Of a stretch of 61,961 bases of DNA, positions 22,116 to 31,618 are shown one piece after another; the first letter of the stretch is position 1, and each line of letters begins with the position of its first letter. Below the pieces are notes generated by a model. That model searched no databases, was not told where the DNA came from, and saw nothing but the letters and a program-made list of their open reading frames with translations. Source of the DNA: Acidobacteriota bacterium (GTDB taxonomy: Bacteria > Acidobacteriota > Terriglobia > Bryobacterales > Bryobacteraceae); the NCBI GenBank assembly GCA_016871155.1, contig VFZO01000009.1, positions 1-61,961 of the forward strand, written 5' to 3'. A program made the position numbers and the translations under genes.

Positions 22116-25100
22116 ATGCAAGGGTTTCTTTTGTTCCTTTTGTCCGTCCCGGTGGCCGCGCAGACGTTCCAGGCAACGCTCACCGGCCGGGTGCTCGACC
22201 CATCTGGCGCCGTCGTTCCCGCCGCTCGTGTGGAGACGACCAGCGCGGCCACCGGAGTGAAACAACGAACAGTCACCGGGCCGGACGGCGTCTACAACTT
22301 CCCGCTGCTGCCCCCAGGCCGCTATTCGTTGCAGGGCGTGGCGCCGGGCTTCGCCACGGTCGTCGTTGAGAATGTGATTCTCGAGGTCGGCTCCCGGACT
22401 GCGCTCGATATCGAGCTTCGCATCGACACAACTGGAACCAGCGTGCAAGTCACGGCCGACGCTGCGGCGTTGCAGATTAAGTCCGAGTCGGGCGAACGGT
22501 CCGATCTGATTACGAACCGCCAAATTCGCGATCTTGCCCTCAACGGGCGGAACATCCTCGATCTGATGAAGGTGATTCCGGGCGTGGTTTCCAACGTTTC
22601 CGGCCAGGTCTCCAACGACGGCGGAGTCCGCAATTTCAACATCAACGGTGCGCGCGGGACGCAGAAAGAAGTATCGATCGATGGTTCCTCAAACGTCATC
22701 GCCGGCGCGAATCAGCGCGTCCACGTGACCATCAACCCCGACGCGATTCAGGAGGTAAAAGTCCTCACATCGAACTATCAGGCCGAATACGGTAAAACCG
22801 CCGGCGGTTTCATTCAATACACAACCCGCTCGGGCGGAAAGGACTTTCACGCCGCCACGCGCTACTTTCGCCGGCACGATTCGATGAACGCCAACGACTT
22901 TTTCAGTAACGCGCGTGGATTGCCGCGCAGACTGTATCGGTATAACTACTCCGGCTATGATGTCTCCGGTCCGGTGATCCTTCCAGGCACCGGCTTCAAT
23001 CGCAATCGCGACAAGCTCTACTTTTTCTGGAATCAGGAGTTCTACCGGCAGCTCATACCGTCCTCACCCCGGACCGTTCGCGTCCCCACCGAGGCCGAGA
23101 AGAACGGCGATTTCTCGCGAACTACGGACGGCAACGGCAACCCGGTTTTCATTCGCGACCCGCTGACCAATCAGCCCTGCACCGCCGCCAACCGCGCCGG
23201 CTGCTTCCAGGGCAACATCATCCCCCGCTCGCGCCTATTCGCCGATGGGCAGCGCGTGCTCGGCATCTTTCCCGGCCCGAACGACTCGGTAGGCGGCAAC
23301 GTTTATAACTACAGCTCCCAGTTTTCCAATTCGACGCCGCGCCGCGAGGACGTTCTTCGCATCGATTGGAACCTCTCGTCGAAAACGCGCGTGGCCGGCC
23401 GGTATATTCAAAACTCCGAACGCACGGTGCAGCGCTACGGCGGCTGCAACAACATCGCCTACAACCTGCCGCTCTCCACGCTCGAGTCCACGCAGAGCCC
23501 GCGCAACTTCTCGCTGAACGTTGTGCACACGTTCAGCCCCACGCTGCTGAACGAATTCACCTACGCGCCCAGCCGGAGCCGGACCACCTGCGAACCGCAG
23601 GACGATAAGCTCCAGCGCGCGCCCTACGGCATTCAACTCCCGATGCTGTTCAATAACGCAGTCACAACGAAATTCCTCCCGTCTCTCGCGTTCGGGGGTA
23701 TCGCCAACCAGGCGTTCCCGTCTCTCGCCGCCGGCGCTCTGCCTGTTCAATCGGGAGACGCCAACGTCACCATCAGCAACAACCTCTCCAAGTTCATCGG
23801 CAAGCATTCCATCAAAACGGGATTCTACTATCAGCGCAACCGATTCCTGTTCACGCCGCGCAATGGCATCAACGGGGACATTAACTTTAACAACGATGTC
23901 AATAACCCGCTCAATGCCAACCATCCGTTCGCGAACGCGTTGCTGGGCGTGTACACACAGTTCTCGCAGGCCAATGAGATCGTCGACGGCCGCGTGATGT
24001 ACCACACGATCGAAGGCTTCGTGCAGGACACCTGGAAGGCGGCGCCGCGCTTGACGCTCGATCTCGGCCTTCGCATCTCGCACGTCGGCCCCAGCTATGA
24101 CGAACGGCTGCAGAGCAATGTGCTCCGGCCCGATATGTACGATCGCACCAAGGCCGTCCGCCTCTACACGCCCGTTCTTGGCGGCGGACAACAACGCGCG
24201 GCCGATCCCGCCAATCCCTCCGTCACTCTTCCGGCGGCCTTCGTGGGGCTCATCGTGCCGAACTCGGGCGACCCGTTCAACGGCATTACCTCCCCGCGCG
24301 AAGGCTATCCGCGCGGCGGCTTTGACGCGCGCCCGCCGCAGTGGGGCCCGCGCATCGGCTTTGCCTGGAATGTGTTTGGCGACAACAAGACGGTGGTCCG
24401 CGGCGGCTACGGCATCAGCTACGAACGCGTGCAGGCCAACGTAGTCCTTGGGCAGCTCAATACACCGCCGACAAATATCGTTCCGCGCCTGTTCTTCGGC
24501 AGCCTGAACGATCTGCGCAGCCAAAGCGGCACACTGGCGCCTTCCAACATCCAGGGCTTTCCGCGCGAAGGCAAGGTTCCCAACATCCATTCCTTCTCGC
24601 TTGGCGTGCAGCGGAACATCGGCAGCGGGACCGTCGTCGATATCGCCTACGTAGGGACGCTTTCGCGCCATCTTGTTCAGTCGCGCAATCTCAACACGAT
24701 CCCGTATTTCCGTACATTCGAACGCTCCGCGCAGGACCCGTCGCGGTTTGGCGGCACGGTCCCGGAGGTGGAGCCGAATCTGCCCGCCATCTATCGGGCC
24801 GCCGGATTCAATTTCTCCGGCGCCAACGCGCTGCCGCTGAATTTCCTGCGCCCATTTCCGGGCTTCGCGGAGGTCAACTACCGCGAGTTCAGCGGCTCCT
24901 CCAACTACCACTCGCTGCAGGTTGCCGCCTCGCGCCGGCTCTCGGCGGGCATCACCTTCCAGTTGGCCTACACCTTCTCCCGCGCCTTCGTTACAGGCGA
25001 CACCGATTTCGAAGGCAACCATCCGTACGATACCCGCGGCTTCGACTACGCCCTCGCCGAGTTCGACCGCGCCCACACGTTCGTCGCCAACTACGTCTAC

Positions 25101-25691
25101 GACGTCCCGCTCTTCCGCAAGTCGCGCTACTTCGGCGGCTGGCAGATCTCCGGCATTTCGCAGTTCTATACCGGCGAACCCTTCGAGCTCGGACTCGGTA
25201 TTCAAGGCGTGAATGCGGCGCAGCGGATCGTGGGCTCCTACAATTTGCCGGTCCGTCCTTTCCGCGTGGGCGGGCAGCCGGACACGGCCGGCGGACTGCG
25301 CATCAACCCGGATCAATTCGCCGTTCCGGGCATCGGAGAAATCGGCCCGTATCCGCGGATGTACCTGCGCAATCCGTGGTTCGTGAACCACGACCTTTCG
25401 ATCTTCAAAAACTTCCGTTTGGGCGAATCCGATGCGCGCAAACTGCAGCTTCGCATCGAGATGTTCAATTTTTTGAACTCCACGCAGTTCGCGGGGATCA
25501 ACGGCGGCACACAGGTTTCCACGTCCGCCGGGGCGATCGGCAACGCCGTCTTCAACAACTTCTCCGGCCTGCGCATCACTAACAATCTCCGCCAGTCCGG
25601 CTCCACACTTCCGCTTGGCCAGTTCTTCGGCGAGTACAATGCCGCCCGCGATCCGCGCATTATCCAACTCGCCGTCAAGGTCTACTTTTGA
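22116..25691 (+). CDS. Oar-like TonB-dependent receptor with carboxypeptidase-regulatory domain
   Basis: 1191 residues from ATG 22116. Order: signal peptide (MQGFLLFLLSVPVAAQ); carboxypeptidase-regulatory domain (TLTGRVLDPSGAVVPAARVE to PPGRYSLQGVAPGFA); plug domain (NRQIRDLALNGRNILDLMKV, DGSSNVIAGANQ, EVKVLTSNYQAEYGKTAGGF); then a long beta-barrel ending LAVKVYF with the terminal aromatic residue used for outer-membrane assembly. Such receptors import large substrates, often oligosaccharides or peptides, with TonB energy. No SusD partner is next to it. The region with repeated GGYGISYERV-like strands is normal for this family. Confidence 0.93.
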   Translation: MQGFLLFLLSVPVAAQTFQATLTGRVLDPSGAVVPAARVETTSAATGVKQRTVTGPDGVYNFPLLPPGRYSLQGVAPGFATVVVENVILEVGSRTALDIELRIDTTGTSVQVTADAAALQIKSESGERSDLITNRQIRDLALNGRNILDLMKVIPGVVSNVSGQVSNDGGVRNFNINGARGTQKEVSIDGSSNVIAGANQRVHVTINPDAIQEVKVLTSNYQAEYGKTAGGFIQYTTRSGGKDFHAATRYFRRHDSMNANDFFSNARGLPRRLYRYNYSGYDVSGPVILPGTGFNRNRDKLYFFWNQEFYRQLIPSSPRTVRVPTEAEKNGDFSRTTDGNGNPVFIRDPLTNQPCTAANRAGCFQGNIIPRSRLFADGQRVLGIFPGPNDSVGGNVYNYSSQFSNSTPRREDVLRIDWNLSSKTRVAGRYIQNSERTVQRYGGCNNIAYNLPLSTLESTQSPRNFSLNVVHTFSPTLLNEFTYAPSRSRTTCEPQDDKLQRAPYGIQLPMLFNNAVTTKFLPSLAFGGIANQAFPSLAAGALPVQSGDANVTISNNLSKFIGKHSIKTGFYYQRNRFLFTPRNGINGDINFNNDVNNPLNANHPFANALLGVYTQFSQANEIVDGRVMYHTIEGFVQDTWKAAPRLTLDLGLRISHVGPSYDERLQSNVLRPDMYDRTKAVRLYTPVLGGGQQRAADPANPSVTLPAAFVGLIVPNSGDPFNGITSPREGYPRGGFDARPPQWGPRIGFAWNVFGDNKTVVRGGYGISYERVQANVVLGQLNTPPTNIVPRLFFGSLNDLRSQSGTLAPSNIQGFPREGKVPNIHSFSLGVQRNIGSGTVVDIAYVGTLSRHLVQSRNLNTIPYFRTFERSAQDPSRFGGTVPEVEPNLPAIYRAAGFNFSGANALPLNFLRPFPGFAEVNYREFSGSSNYHSLQVAASRRLSAGITFQLAYTFSRAFVTGDTDFEGNHPYDTRGFDYALAEFDRAHTFVANYVYDVPLFRKSRYFGGWQISGISQFYTGEPFELGLGIQGVNAAQRIVGSYNLPVRPFRVGGQPDTAGGLRINPDQFAVPGIGEIGPYPRMYLRNPWFVNHDLSIFKNFRLGESDARKLQLRIEMFNFLNSTQFAGINGGTQVSTSAGAIGNAVFNNFSGLRITNNLRQSGSTLPLGQFFGEYNAARDPRIIQLAVKVYF

Positions 25692-25701
25692 TGGCGCGCG
25701 T

Positions 25702-26379
25702 TTAGGCGTCTTCCAGGTGCCCGTCGCGCATGCGCACGATGCGGTCGGCGAAAGCCGCCGCTTCCGGGTTATGCGTAATCATCAAAATCGTCTGGCCGAT
25801 TTTTCGGTTCAGATTCCGCAACAGGTCCAGCACCGCGTTGGAATTCTCCGTGTCCAAATTGCCGGTCGGCTCGTCGGCCAGCAGGATAGACGGATGATTC
25901 ACCACCGCGCGTGCGATGGCCACGCGCTGCTGCTCGCCTCCGCTCAGCTGCCTGGGTTTTCGGTCCAGTTTTCCGTCGATACCCAGCACGCGCAGCACCT
26001 CTTGAAATTGGGCGTCGAACGGGCCCTTGCGGTTGGCGATATCGCGAGCGATCTCAATGTTACCGCCGACCGTCAGCGTCGGAAGCAGATTGTATTTTTG
26101 GAACACAAAACCCACAGCGGTCTTGCGCAGGTTGGTGCGCTCCACATCGGAGAGATGCGAAAGGTCCTTGCCGTCGATCACGATACTGCCCGCCGCGGCC
26201 GGCGTTAACCCGCCCAGTATGTGGAAGAGCGTCGACTTTCCCGAGCCCGACGGCCCCACGACCGCCAGAAACTCCCCGCGTTTCACTGCAAGATCCACGC
26301 CGCGGAGCGCGTGCACATCCACCTCGCCGGAACGGAACGTCTTCCGCAATCCGCGAATTTCGATAATCGCGTCAGTCAT
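25702..26379 (-). CDS. ABC transporter ATP-binding protein (MacB/LolD type)
   Basis: 225 residues from ATG 26379, overlapping the permease stop by eight bases. Walker A GPSGSGKST (about residues 40-48), Q-loop QKYNLLPTLTV, signature LSGGEQQRVAIARA, Walker B ILLADEPTGNLD and the H-loop MITHNPE are all intact. The length and the ENxxVLDLLRxL text match the LolD/MacB/FtsE group that drives FtsX-fold permeases rather than importers. It works with the preceding permease in the inner membrane. No membrane-fusion (MacA) gene is next to it. Confidence 0.93.
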   Translation of the reverse strand: MTDAIIEIRGLRKTFRSGEVDVHALRGVDLAVKRGEFLAVVGPSGSGKSTLFHILGGLTPAAAGSIVIDGKDLSHLSDVERTNLRKTAVGFVFQKYNLLPTLTVGGNIEIARDIANRKGPFDAQFQEVLRVLGIDGKLDRKPRQLSGGEQQRVAIARAVVNHPSILLADEPTGNLDTENSNAVLDLLRNLNRKIGQTILMITHNPEAAAFADRIVRMRDGHLEDA

Positions 26380-27466
26380 AGGAGAGCGACTCCAGCGCAT
26401 CCTGCCGTGCCGCCTTCATGGCCGGATACAGAACACCAAGAACGGCGCCTAACATCGTTACGCCTGCGGCGATGGGCCACCAGGAATAGACGATTGACTG
26501 CGTCATCGACGCCGGAATAAACGTCGCCAGCAGCCATTTCGTACCGTAGCTCATCAGGATGCCGGCGACGCTTCCCAGCAGGGCGAGCAGCAACGTCTCC
26601 CGCAGCAGAATGCCGAGAACGTAGCCGGGAGAGGCGCCCAGCGCTTTCAGGATTCCGATTTCGCGGGTGCGCTCCAGGATGGCCGTGTACATCGCCAGGA
26701 AGACCACCAAGAAACCGAACAGCACCGAAAGGGTGACGACGACGCCGATGAACGCCTTCAATTCGGGTACGTTGTTCACGGAGAACTGCGACGCCAATTC
26801 GTCCATCGAATAGATCGGATAGTCGACCAGAGTCTTCTTGAATTCATCGATGACGGCTTGTGTGTGCGAAGAATCGTCGAGCTTCACGTAGATGACTGAG
26901 ACTTTGCCGGTGTTTGCCGTCATGTCCTGCAGCACCCGAATGGGCAGCATCATGCGCGTGAGCTTGCCCCCCCGGAAGATTCCGGAGACGATCCAATCCT
27001 TGTTCAGGATCTTGATCGTCGAGCCGACTTTCAGCTTTTTTTCCTTGGCGTAGTACTCATCGATAATCGCCTCTTGTGCCTCGCGAAAGGGCGCGCCGGA
27101 AATGTACTGAAACCCGCCGCTCATCGTCGCCAGCGTCTGATAATCCACTCCGTGCACGGTGCTGACGCCGCCAATGGGTTGGATGGCGACGCCGGTGGCC
27201 AGCTTCACGTGCTTCTGTTCCGACGCCCAAGTAACCAGTCTCTCGTTAATGCTCGGCGGCGTAATGCCGATGGCCGACGAGCCCGCGGGACGAATGATAA
27301 TGTCCGCGCCGACGCCGCGGGTGCGCGATTCCTGATCCGCGAGCATCCCCTCGCCGACACCGACCAGCGTGAGCATCATCGTCACGCCCAGCCCTATCGC
27401 CAACGAACTCAGCAACGTCCGGACCGGCCGGTGCTTCAGATTTTCCCAGACAAGCTGATAGACCAA
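26372..27466 (-). CDS. ABC transporter permease, FtsX/MacB family
   Basis: 364 residues. One N-terminal membrane helix (RTLLSSLAIGLGVTMMLTLV), a large extracytoplasmic domain (residues about 45-235), then three membrane helices with the family text AMYTAILERTREIGILKALG (coupling helix) and ASPGYVLGILLRETLLLAL. The start is a TTG at 27466; homologues begin in the same place. A TACAAT on the minus strand (27478-27473) stands only six bases upstream, which would make a nearly leaderless transcript. Substrate unknown; the family exports lipoproteins, peptides or macrolides, or transmits mechanical signals. Confidence 0.9.
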   Translation of the reverse strand: MVYQLVWENLKHRPVRTLLSSLAIGLGVTMMLTLVGVGEGMLADQESRTRGVGADIIIRPAGSSAIGITPPSINERLVTWASEQKHVKLATGVAIQPIGGVSTVHGVDYQTLATMSGGFQYISGAPFREAQEAIIDEYYAKEKKLKVGSTIKILNKDWIVSGIFRGGKLTRMMLPIRVLQDMTANTGKVSVIYVKLDDSSHTQAVIDEFKKTLVDYPIYSMDELASQFSVNNVPELKAFIGVVVTLSVLFGFLVVFLAMYTAILERTREIGILKALGASPGYVLGILLRETLLLALLGSVAGILMSYGTKWLLATFIPASMTQSIVYSWWPIAAGVTMLGAVLGVLYPAMKAARQDALESLSYD

Positions 27467-27470
27467 AACG

Positions 27471-28163
27471 TTATTGTAACCCGTCGTGGAAAAACTCCAG
27501 AACCCACGACGCGAACAGCGCGGTATCTAGCGGCTGGTCCAAGGTGGCCAGCGCGGCGTCGACGGCCGCGGGGCCGATACGCTCACGGCGGAACTCCAGC
27601 AGCGCCCGGGCATAGGCGGGTGAAAACTCGGGATGCCCCTGAATACCCAGCGATTTTCTTACGCGAATCATGGCCGCGTCGCAGTGCGCGTTCGAGGCGA
27701 GCACAACGCCGCCCGGCGGCAGCGTTTCCACCTGATCCTGGCAGCTCATCAACGCGCTGACGGCGGGTTGCGGCGGCCGCATCCAGGGCTCCTCCTTCGT
27801 CACCGCGAACCCGTGAACGCCGATGCCCCATCCCTTCGGGGACTTTGCCACGCGCCCGCCCAGCGCGTGTCCCAGCATCTGGTGGCCGAAACAGACGCCG
27901 AGGAACGGCGTTCCGGCGGCGTGGATCCGGCGCGTCAAATCGGCAAACGCTCGAATCCAGGCCTCGTCTTCATAGACGCTACGCCGGGAGCCGGTGGCGA
28001 CATAGGCGTCACACTCCTCCAACCGCGACGGGCCGCCGCCCTCAGTGAGATCGTAGATCCGCCATTCGCCGGGTAGCCACCGCGCGAACATCTCGTCGTA
28101 GTCGCCGCCGATGGAGCGGAACTCCGGAAGAACGTGATCGCATTGCAGCAGCCCCAATCTCAT
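27471..28163 (-). CDS. Class I glutamine amidotransferase-like hydrolase (candidate gamma-glutamyl amide hydrolase)
   Basis: 230 residues from ATG 28163, overlapping the aldehyde dehydrogenase stop as ATGA. The nucleophile is in GVCFGHQMLGHALGG and the catalytic His/Glu in IQGHPEF. There is no synthetase domain and no partner synthetase nearby, so it probably acts as a hydrolase. Known relatives include PuuD, which frees gamma-aminobutyrate from its gamma-glutamyl amide. Next to a glutamine synthetase-like ligase, SDR and aldehyde dehydrogenase, the best inferred role is splitting the final gamma-glutamyl amide to glutamate and a small amino acid such as glycine. Generic annotation would be GMP synthase-like amidotransferase. 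Confidence 0.85.
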   Translation of the reverse strand: MRLGLLQCDHVLPEFRSIGGDYDEMFARWLPGEWRIYDLTEGGGPSRLEECDAYVATGSRRSVYEDEAWIRAFADLTRRIHAAGTPFLGVCFGHQMLGHALGGRVAKSPKGWGIGVHGFAVTKEEPWMRPPQPAVSALMSCQDQVETLPPGGVVLASNAHCDAAMIRVRKSLGIQGHPEFSPAYARALLEFRRERIGPAAVDAALATLDQPLDTALFASWVLEFFHDGLQ

Positions 28164-29530
28164 ATCGTTCGCAGGTGAAAGGACTTCAATCGGGTCAACT
28201 GGCCGTAGCCGAGTTCGGAGAGCGAACAGCCACGCCCGGTATCCTTCACACCCGTCCACGCTAGGGCGGGGTCCAGGTAGTCACACCGGTTCATGAACCA
28301 CGTTCCAGTAGAGATGCGGTTGCCGATGCTTTCGGCCGCCGCGATGTCCTGCGTCCAGATTGCCGCCGTCAATCCGTAGGCGGAGTCGTTCATTAGCCCA
28401 ACGGCCTCATCGTCATTGGCGGCCTTCATGATGCCAACGACGGGGCCGAACGTCTCCTCGGTCATCACGCGCATGGTGTGGTTGACGTTGGTGAGTATAC
28501 GCGGCGCCATGTACGGCGTACCGGGCTGGTCCGGAATATCGACGTGTACGTGCGCCCCTTGCGCCTGGGCCTCCGCCACCTGCGCGCGAACAAAATCCGC
28601 CGCGGCCGTGCGAACCATGGGTCCCAGCGTAGTGGCTGGCTCCATCGGGTTGCCGAGCGCGTACTGGCCGGTGAGCGCGATCGCGCGTTCGACAAACTCG
28701 TCGTAAACCGGAGCCTGCGCGTAGATGCGTTCGATGCCGCAGCAGCTCTGGCCGGAGTTGAACATCGCGCCGTCAACGAGGTTCTCCACCGCGTCCGCCA
28801 GATTCGCATCCGAGCGAACGTAGGCCGGATCCTTTCCGCCCAACTCCAGTGTGGCGCCGATGAAGCGATTGGCCGCGGCGCGCTGCACCGCGTGGCCGCC
28901 CGCCACCGAACCCGTGAACACGACGTGATCCACACGCGGGTCACCAATCACGCGCTCCACATCCGCGTGGCCCAGGTGCAGGAACTGAAAGACACCTTCC
29001 GGCAGGCCCGCCTGTTGGAACGCCTGCGCGAAGCGTTCGGCGCACAGCGGTGTCTGCGCCGAATGTTTCAACACTACGGCGTTTCCGGCAACGATGGCCG
29101 GCACCACGGAGTTCACAGCCGTCAGATACGGATAGTTCCAGGGCGCAATGGTGAACACCACGCCGAGCGGGGTTTTGCGAATGAACCGGGTGAAGCCGGC
29201 GCGCGGCGCCACGGCATGATCTTGAAGCGCGGCCGGCGCGGCGTCGATCATAAAGCGCGCGCGTTCCGCAAAGCCGCGCCGGATCTCGTTCGGCGTGTAG
29301 CGAACCGGCCGGCCCATCTGCCACGTTAGCTCTTCTCCGATTGCATCGGCCTTCGCTTCCATGGCCTCTACAAAGCGCAACGCCGTCGCCATCCGTTCCG
29401 CCAGCGGCTCCTGGGCCCAGCGCTTTTGTGCCTCGGCCGCGCGGCCCAAAGCCGCCTCGATTTCGGTGCCGCCGGCGAGAGGGCGCTCGACAAAAACGCG
29501 TCCGTCAATCGGGGAGATCGTCTTCTGCAT
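28160..29530 (-). CDS. NAD(P)-dependent aldehyde dehydrogenase
   Basis: 456 residues. Catalytic glutamate in TLELGGKDPAYV (about residue 230), catalytic cysteine in FNSGQSCCGIERIY (about 265), the cofactor-binding APWNYPYLTAVNSVVPA and the C-terminal EETFGPVVGIM are present. The family resembles succinate-semialdehyde and gamma-glutamyl-aminobutyraldehyde dehydrogenases of the short (about 455 aa) type. In this operon it would oxidise the gamma-glutamylated aldehyde made by the SDR. Six bases separate it from the SDR gene. Confidence 0.93.
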   Translation of the reverse strand: MQKTISPIDGRVFVERPLAGGTEIEAALGRAAEAQKRWAQEPLAERMATALRFVEAMEAKADAIGEELTWQMGRPVRYTPNEIRRGFAERARFMIDAAPAALQDHAVAPRAGFTRFIRKTPLGVVFTIAPWNYPYLTAVNSVVPAIVAGNAVVLKHSAQTPLCAERFAQAFQQAGLPEGVFQFLHLGHADVERVIGDPRVDHVVFTGSVAGGHAVQRAAANRFIGATLELGGKDPAYVRSDANLADAVENLVDGAMFNSGQSCCGIERIYAQAPVYDEFVERAIALTGQYALGNPMEPATTLGPMVRTAAADFVRAQVAEAQAQGAHVHVDIPDQPGTPYMAPRILTNVNHTMRVMTEETFGPVVGIMKAANDDEAVGLMNDSAYGLTAAIWTQDIAAAESIGNRISTGTWFMNRCDYLDPALAWTGVKDTGRGCSLSELGYGQLTRLKSFHLRTI

Positions 29531-29536
29531 GGCGTC

Positions 29537-30295
29537 CTAGAGCGGCGTGGTGTAGGCCGCGGTGATGCCGCCATCCACCAGAAATTCGCTGCCGGTAACG
29601 AACGACGATTCGTCGGAAGCTAGGTACAGCGCGGCGTAGGCGATCTCCTTGGCCTGGCCGAAGCGGCCCATCGGAATGTGAACCAGCCGCCGCTGCTTTT
29701 TCTCTTCGGTGTTGAGGTACTTCATCAACAGCTCGGTAAACAGCGGCCCCGGGCATAGCGCGTTCACGCGAATGTTCTCGCGCGCATGGATGGCCGCCAA
29801 CTCGCGGCTCATCGAAAGCACGGCGCCCTTGCTGGCCGTATAGGCGAGTTGCGGCGTCGCGGCGCCGAGAATCGCCACAAACGACGCGGTGTTTACGATG
29901 GATCCGCCGCCCGCCCGGCGCAGTGCCGGCACTCCGTATTTGCAGCCCAGAAAGACACCCTTTACGTTGATGGCAAAGGTCAGGTCCCAAACGTCCTCGG
30001 TCGTCGATGTGGCGTCGTCATCATCGGCGTGCGAGATGCCGGCGTTGTTGAACAGAATATTTAACCGGCCGTACTCCTTCTCCGCGGCGGCCACCATCGC
30101 CTCGCAATCGGCGGCTTTCGAAACGTCCGCCTTCACAGCCCATCCGCCGCAGGCGGCAGCCACGGCCTTCGCGGCGTCTTCGTTGACGTCCACGGCGACG
30201 ACCTTCGCGCCTTCCGCCGCGAATAGCAGCGCGCTCTCCTTCCCGATCCCACTGCCCGCGCCGGTAATCAGCGCGACCTTATCCTTCAAACGCAT
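29537..30295 (-). CDS. Short-chain dehydrogenase/reductase
   Basis: 252 residues, classical SDR. Cofactor motif TGAGSGIGKESA, NNAG at about residue 88, catalytic Ser in VNTASFVA and Tyr/Lys in AYTASKG (about 157-161), and the C-terminal GSEFLVDGGITAAY. An aspartate at the end of the second strand (VVAVDVNED) indicates NAD rather than NADP. Set between the ligase and the aldehyde dehydrogenase, it could oxidise a gamma-glutamylated alcohol to the aldehyde. Three bases separate it from the ligase gene. Confidence 0.92.
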   Translation of the reverse strand: MRLKDKVALITGAGSGIGKESALLFAAEGAKVVAVDVNEDAAKAVAAACGGWAVKADVSKAADCEAMVAAAEKEYGRLNILFNNAGISHADDDDATSTTEDVWDLTFAINVKGVFLGCKYGVPALRRAGGGSIVNTASFVAILGAATPQLAYTASKGAVLSMSRELAAIHARENIRVNALCPGPLFTELLMKYLNTEEKKQRRLVHIPMGRFGQAKEIAYAALYLASDESSFVTGSEFLVDGGITAAYTTPL

Positions 30296-30298
30296 GCT

Positions 30299-31618
30299 TC
30301 AGATCCTTTCGAAATAACGTTGGCGCTCCCAATCGGTGACAGCGCACTCAAATTGTTTTTGCTCGTTGCGGTAGAAGTGCACGTAGTGCTCATGCACGTC
30401 CGCGCCCAGAGTGGACTTCGCGAACTCCGACCCGGCGAACAGATCCACCGCATGTTCCAGCGTGTACGAGACACGCGGCAGATTGCGCGCGGCGTAAACG
30501 TCTCCCTCAAATACGGGCGGCGGTTCGATCCTGTTTGTCACGCCATCCAATCCGGAGGCCACGGCCGCGGCGAACGCCAGGTACGGATTCGCGTCCGCCC
30601 CGGGGATGCGGCATTCAATGCGCAGGCTGGGCCCCTCGCCCACCACGCGGAATCCGGCCGTGCGGTTGTCCTTGCTCCAAGCAAGGCGAGTCGGCGCCCA
30701 GGACATATCCTCAAAGCGCTTGTACGAATTGATCGTTGGCGCGTAGAACACCATGAACTCGGGCGCGTGGGCGATCCAGCCGCCGAGGAACCAGCGAAAC
30801 ACATCGGCGTCCGTAAACGCCGCGAGGCTTAGGTGCAGGTGGCAGCTCGACCCGGCCTGCCCTTTCGCGGGTTTGGCCATGAAGGTAACAGCGATTCCGC
30901 ACTGCTCGGCTATCTCCTTCACGCACTGTTTCAGAAGCACATGATTGTCGGCCATCTCCAACACGCCGGAGTAGCGGACATTCACTTCATGCTGGCCAAG
31001 GCCCCATTCGCCCTTCGAATTCTCCACCGGAATGCCCGACGCCTTCAAATGGCGGCGAACACGCTGCGTGAAAAACTCCTCGCGCGTGCCTTGCAGCAGG
31101 TTGTAGTCTTCCAGATACCAGCTCAACGGTTCCAGATCGCGATACCCGTTCTTCGCCGCGTCGCGATACGTGGCGCGGTAGCCGTAGTATTCCAGTTCCG
31201 ACGCGCCCATCGGCACATGCCCCAGCGTTTGCGCCCGCGCCAGTTGCCGCTTCAGAATGTTCCGCGGAGCCTGCTCTACATGATCGGCGTCGCAGTGCAC
31301 GAACGCCGTCTTGTCCAGCCACGTCAGGATGCGTAGCGTCTTCAGGTCCGGCACAAGATGGAAGTCGCCGTAGCCAAGCTCCCAGTTCGCGAAAGAGAAG
31401 CCGGGCACTGGGTTCATCTCTGCGTCGGTGGTCAGCAGGTAATTGCAGGCGTGCGTCCCGTCCTTGGCGGCGTGCCGCCAAAAGAACTCGGCATCGAAGC
31501 GTTTGCCCATCAGCCGCCCGTAGTGATCGGTGAAGCCGGCGACGACGGTGTCAACGGCGCCGTCCTCCACCGCGCGGGCGAGTTCTTCCAGGGAGAGGAG
31601 CTTAGTGTTCTTGGACAT
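30299..31618 (-). CDS. Glutamine synthetase-like gamma-glutamyl ligase (GlnA4/PuuA type)
   Basis: 439 residues from ATG 31618, overlapping the permease stop by 17 bases. It has the glutamine-synthetase fold: beta-grasp N-domain with FTDHYGRLMGKRFDA, the catalytic GASELEYYGYR, GLGQHEVNVRYSGVLEMADN (metal/glutamate site), the ATP-site FMAKPAKGQAGSSCHLHLSL and RIECRIPGADANPYLAFAA. True ammonia-fixing enzymes read MPKPL..NGSGMH at the equivalent place; the AKPAKGQAGSSCHLH form is that of the gamma-glutamyl-amine ligases. It would join glutamate to an amine with ATP. The neighbouring ethanolamine-type permease points to ethanolamine. Confidence 0.9.
   Translation of the reverse strand: MSKNTKLLSLEELARAVEDGAVDTVVAGFTDHYGRLMGKRFDAEFFWRHAAKDGTHACNYLLTTDAEMNPVPGFSFANWELGYGDFHLVPDLKTLRILTWLDKTAFVHCDADHVEQAPRNILKRQLARAQTLGHVPMGASELEYYGYRATYRDAAKNGYRDLEPLSWYLEDYNLLQGTREEFFTQRVRRHLKASGIPVENSKGEWGLGQHEVNVRYSGVLEMADNHVLLKQCVKEIAEQCGIAVTFMAKPAKGQAGSSCHLHLSLAAFTDADVFRWFLGGWIAHAPEFMVFYAPTINSYKRFEDMSWAPTRLAWSKDNRTAGFRVVGEGPSLRIECRIPGADANPYLAFAAAVASGLDGVTNRIEPPPVFEGDVYAARNLPRVSYTLEHAVDLFAGSEFAKSTLGADVHEHYVHFYRNEQKQFECAVTDWERQRYFERI

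Noticed and set aside
23235-25667. An open frame of about 810 codons antisense to the TonB receptor
   Set aside because: It mirrors the receptor's codons in GC-rich DNA, has Arg/Ala/Asp-biased composition without motifs and no ribosome site. Similar long antisense frames lie opposite the receptor at 58333-61809, the PSD1 gene, the signal peptidases and the M13 peptidase.
30299-31618. Ammonia-assimilating glutamine synthetase (glnA)
   Set aside because: The ATP/metal loop and neighbours (amine permease, SDR, aldehyde dehydrogenase, amidotransferase) match gamma-glutamyl-amine ligases instead.
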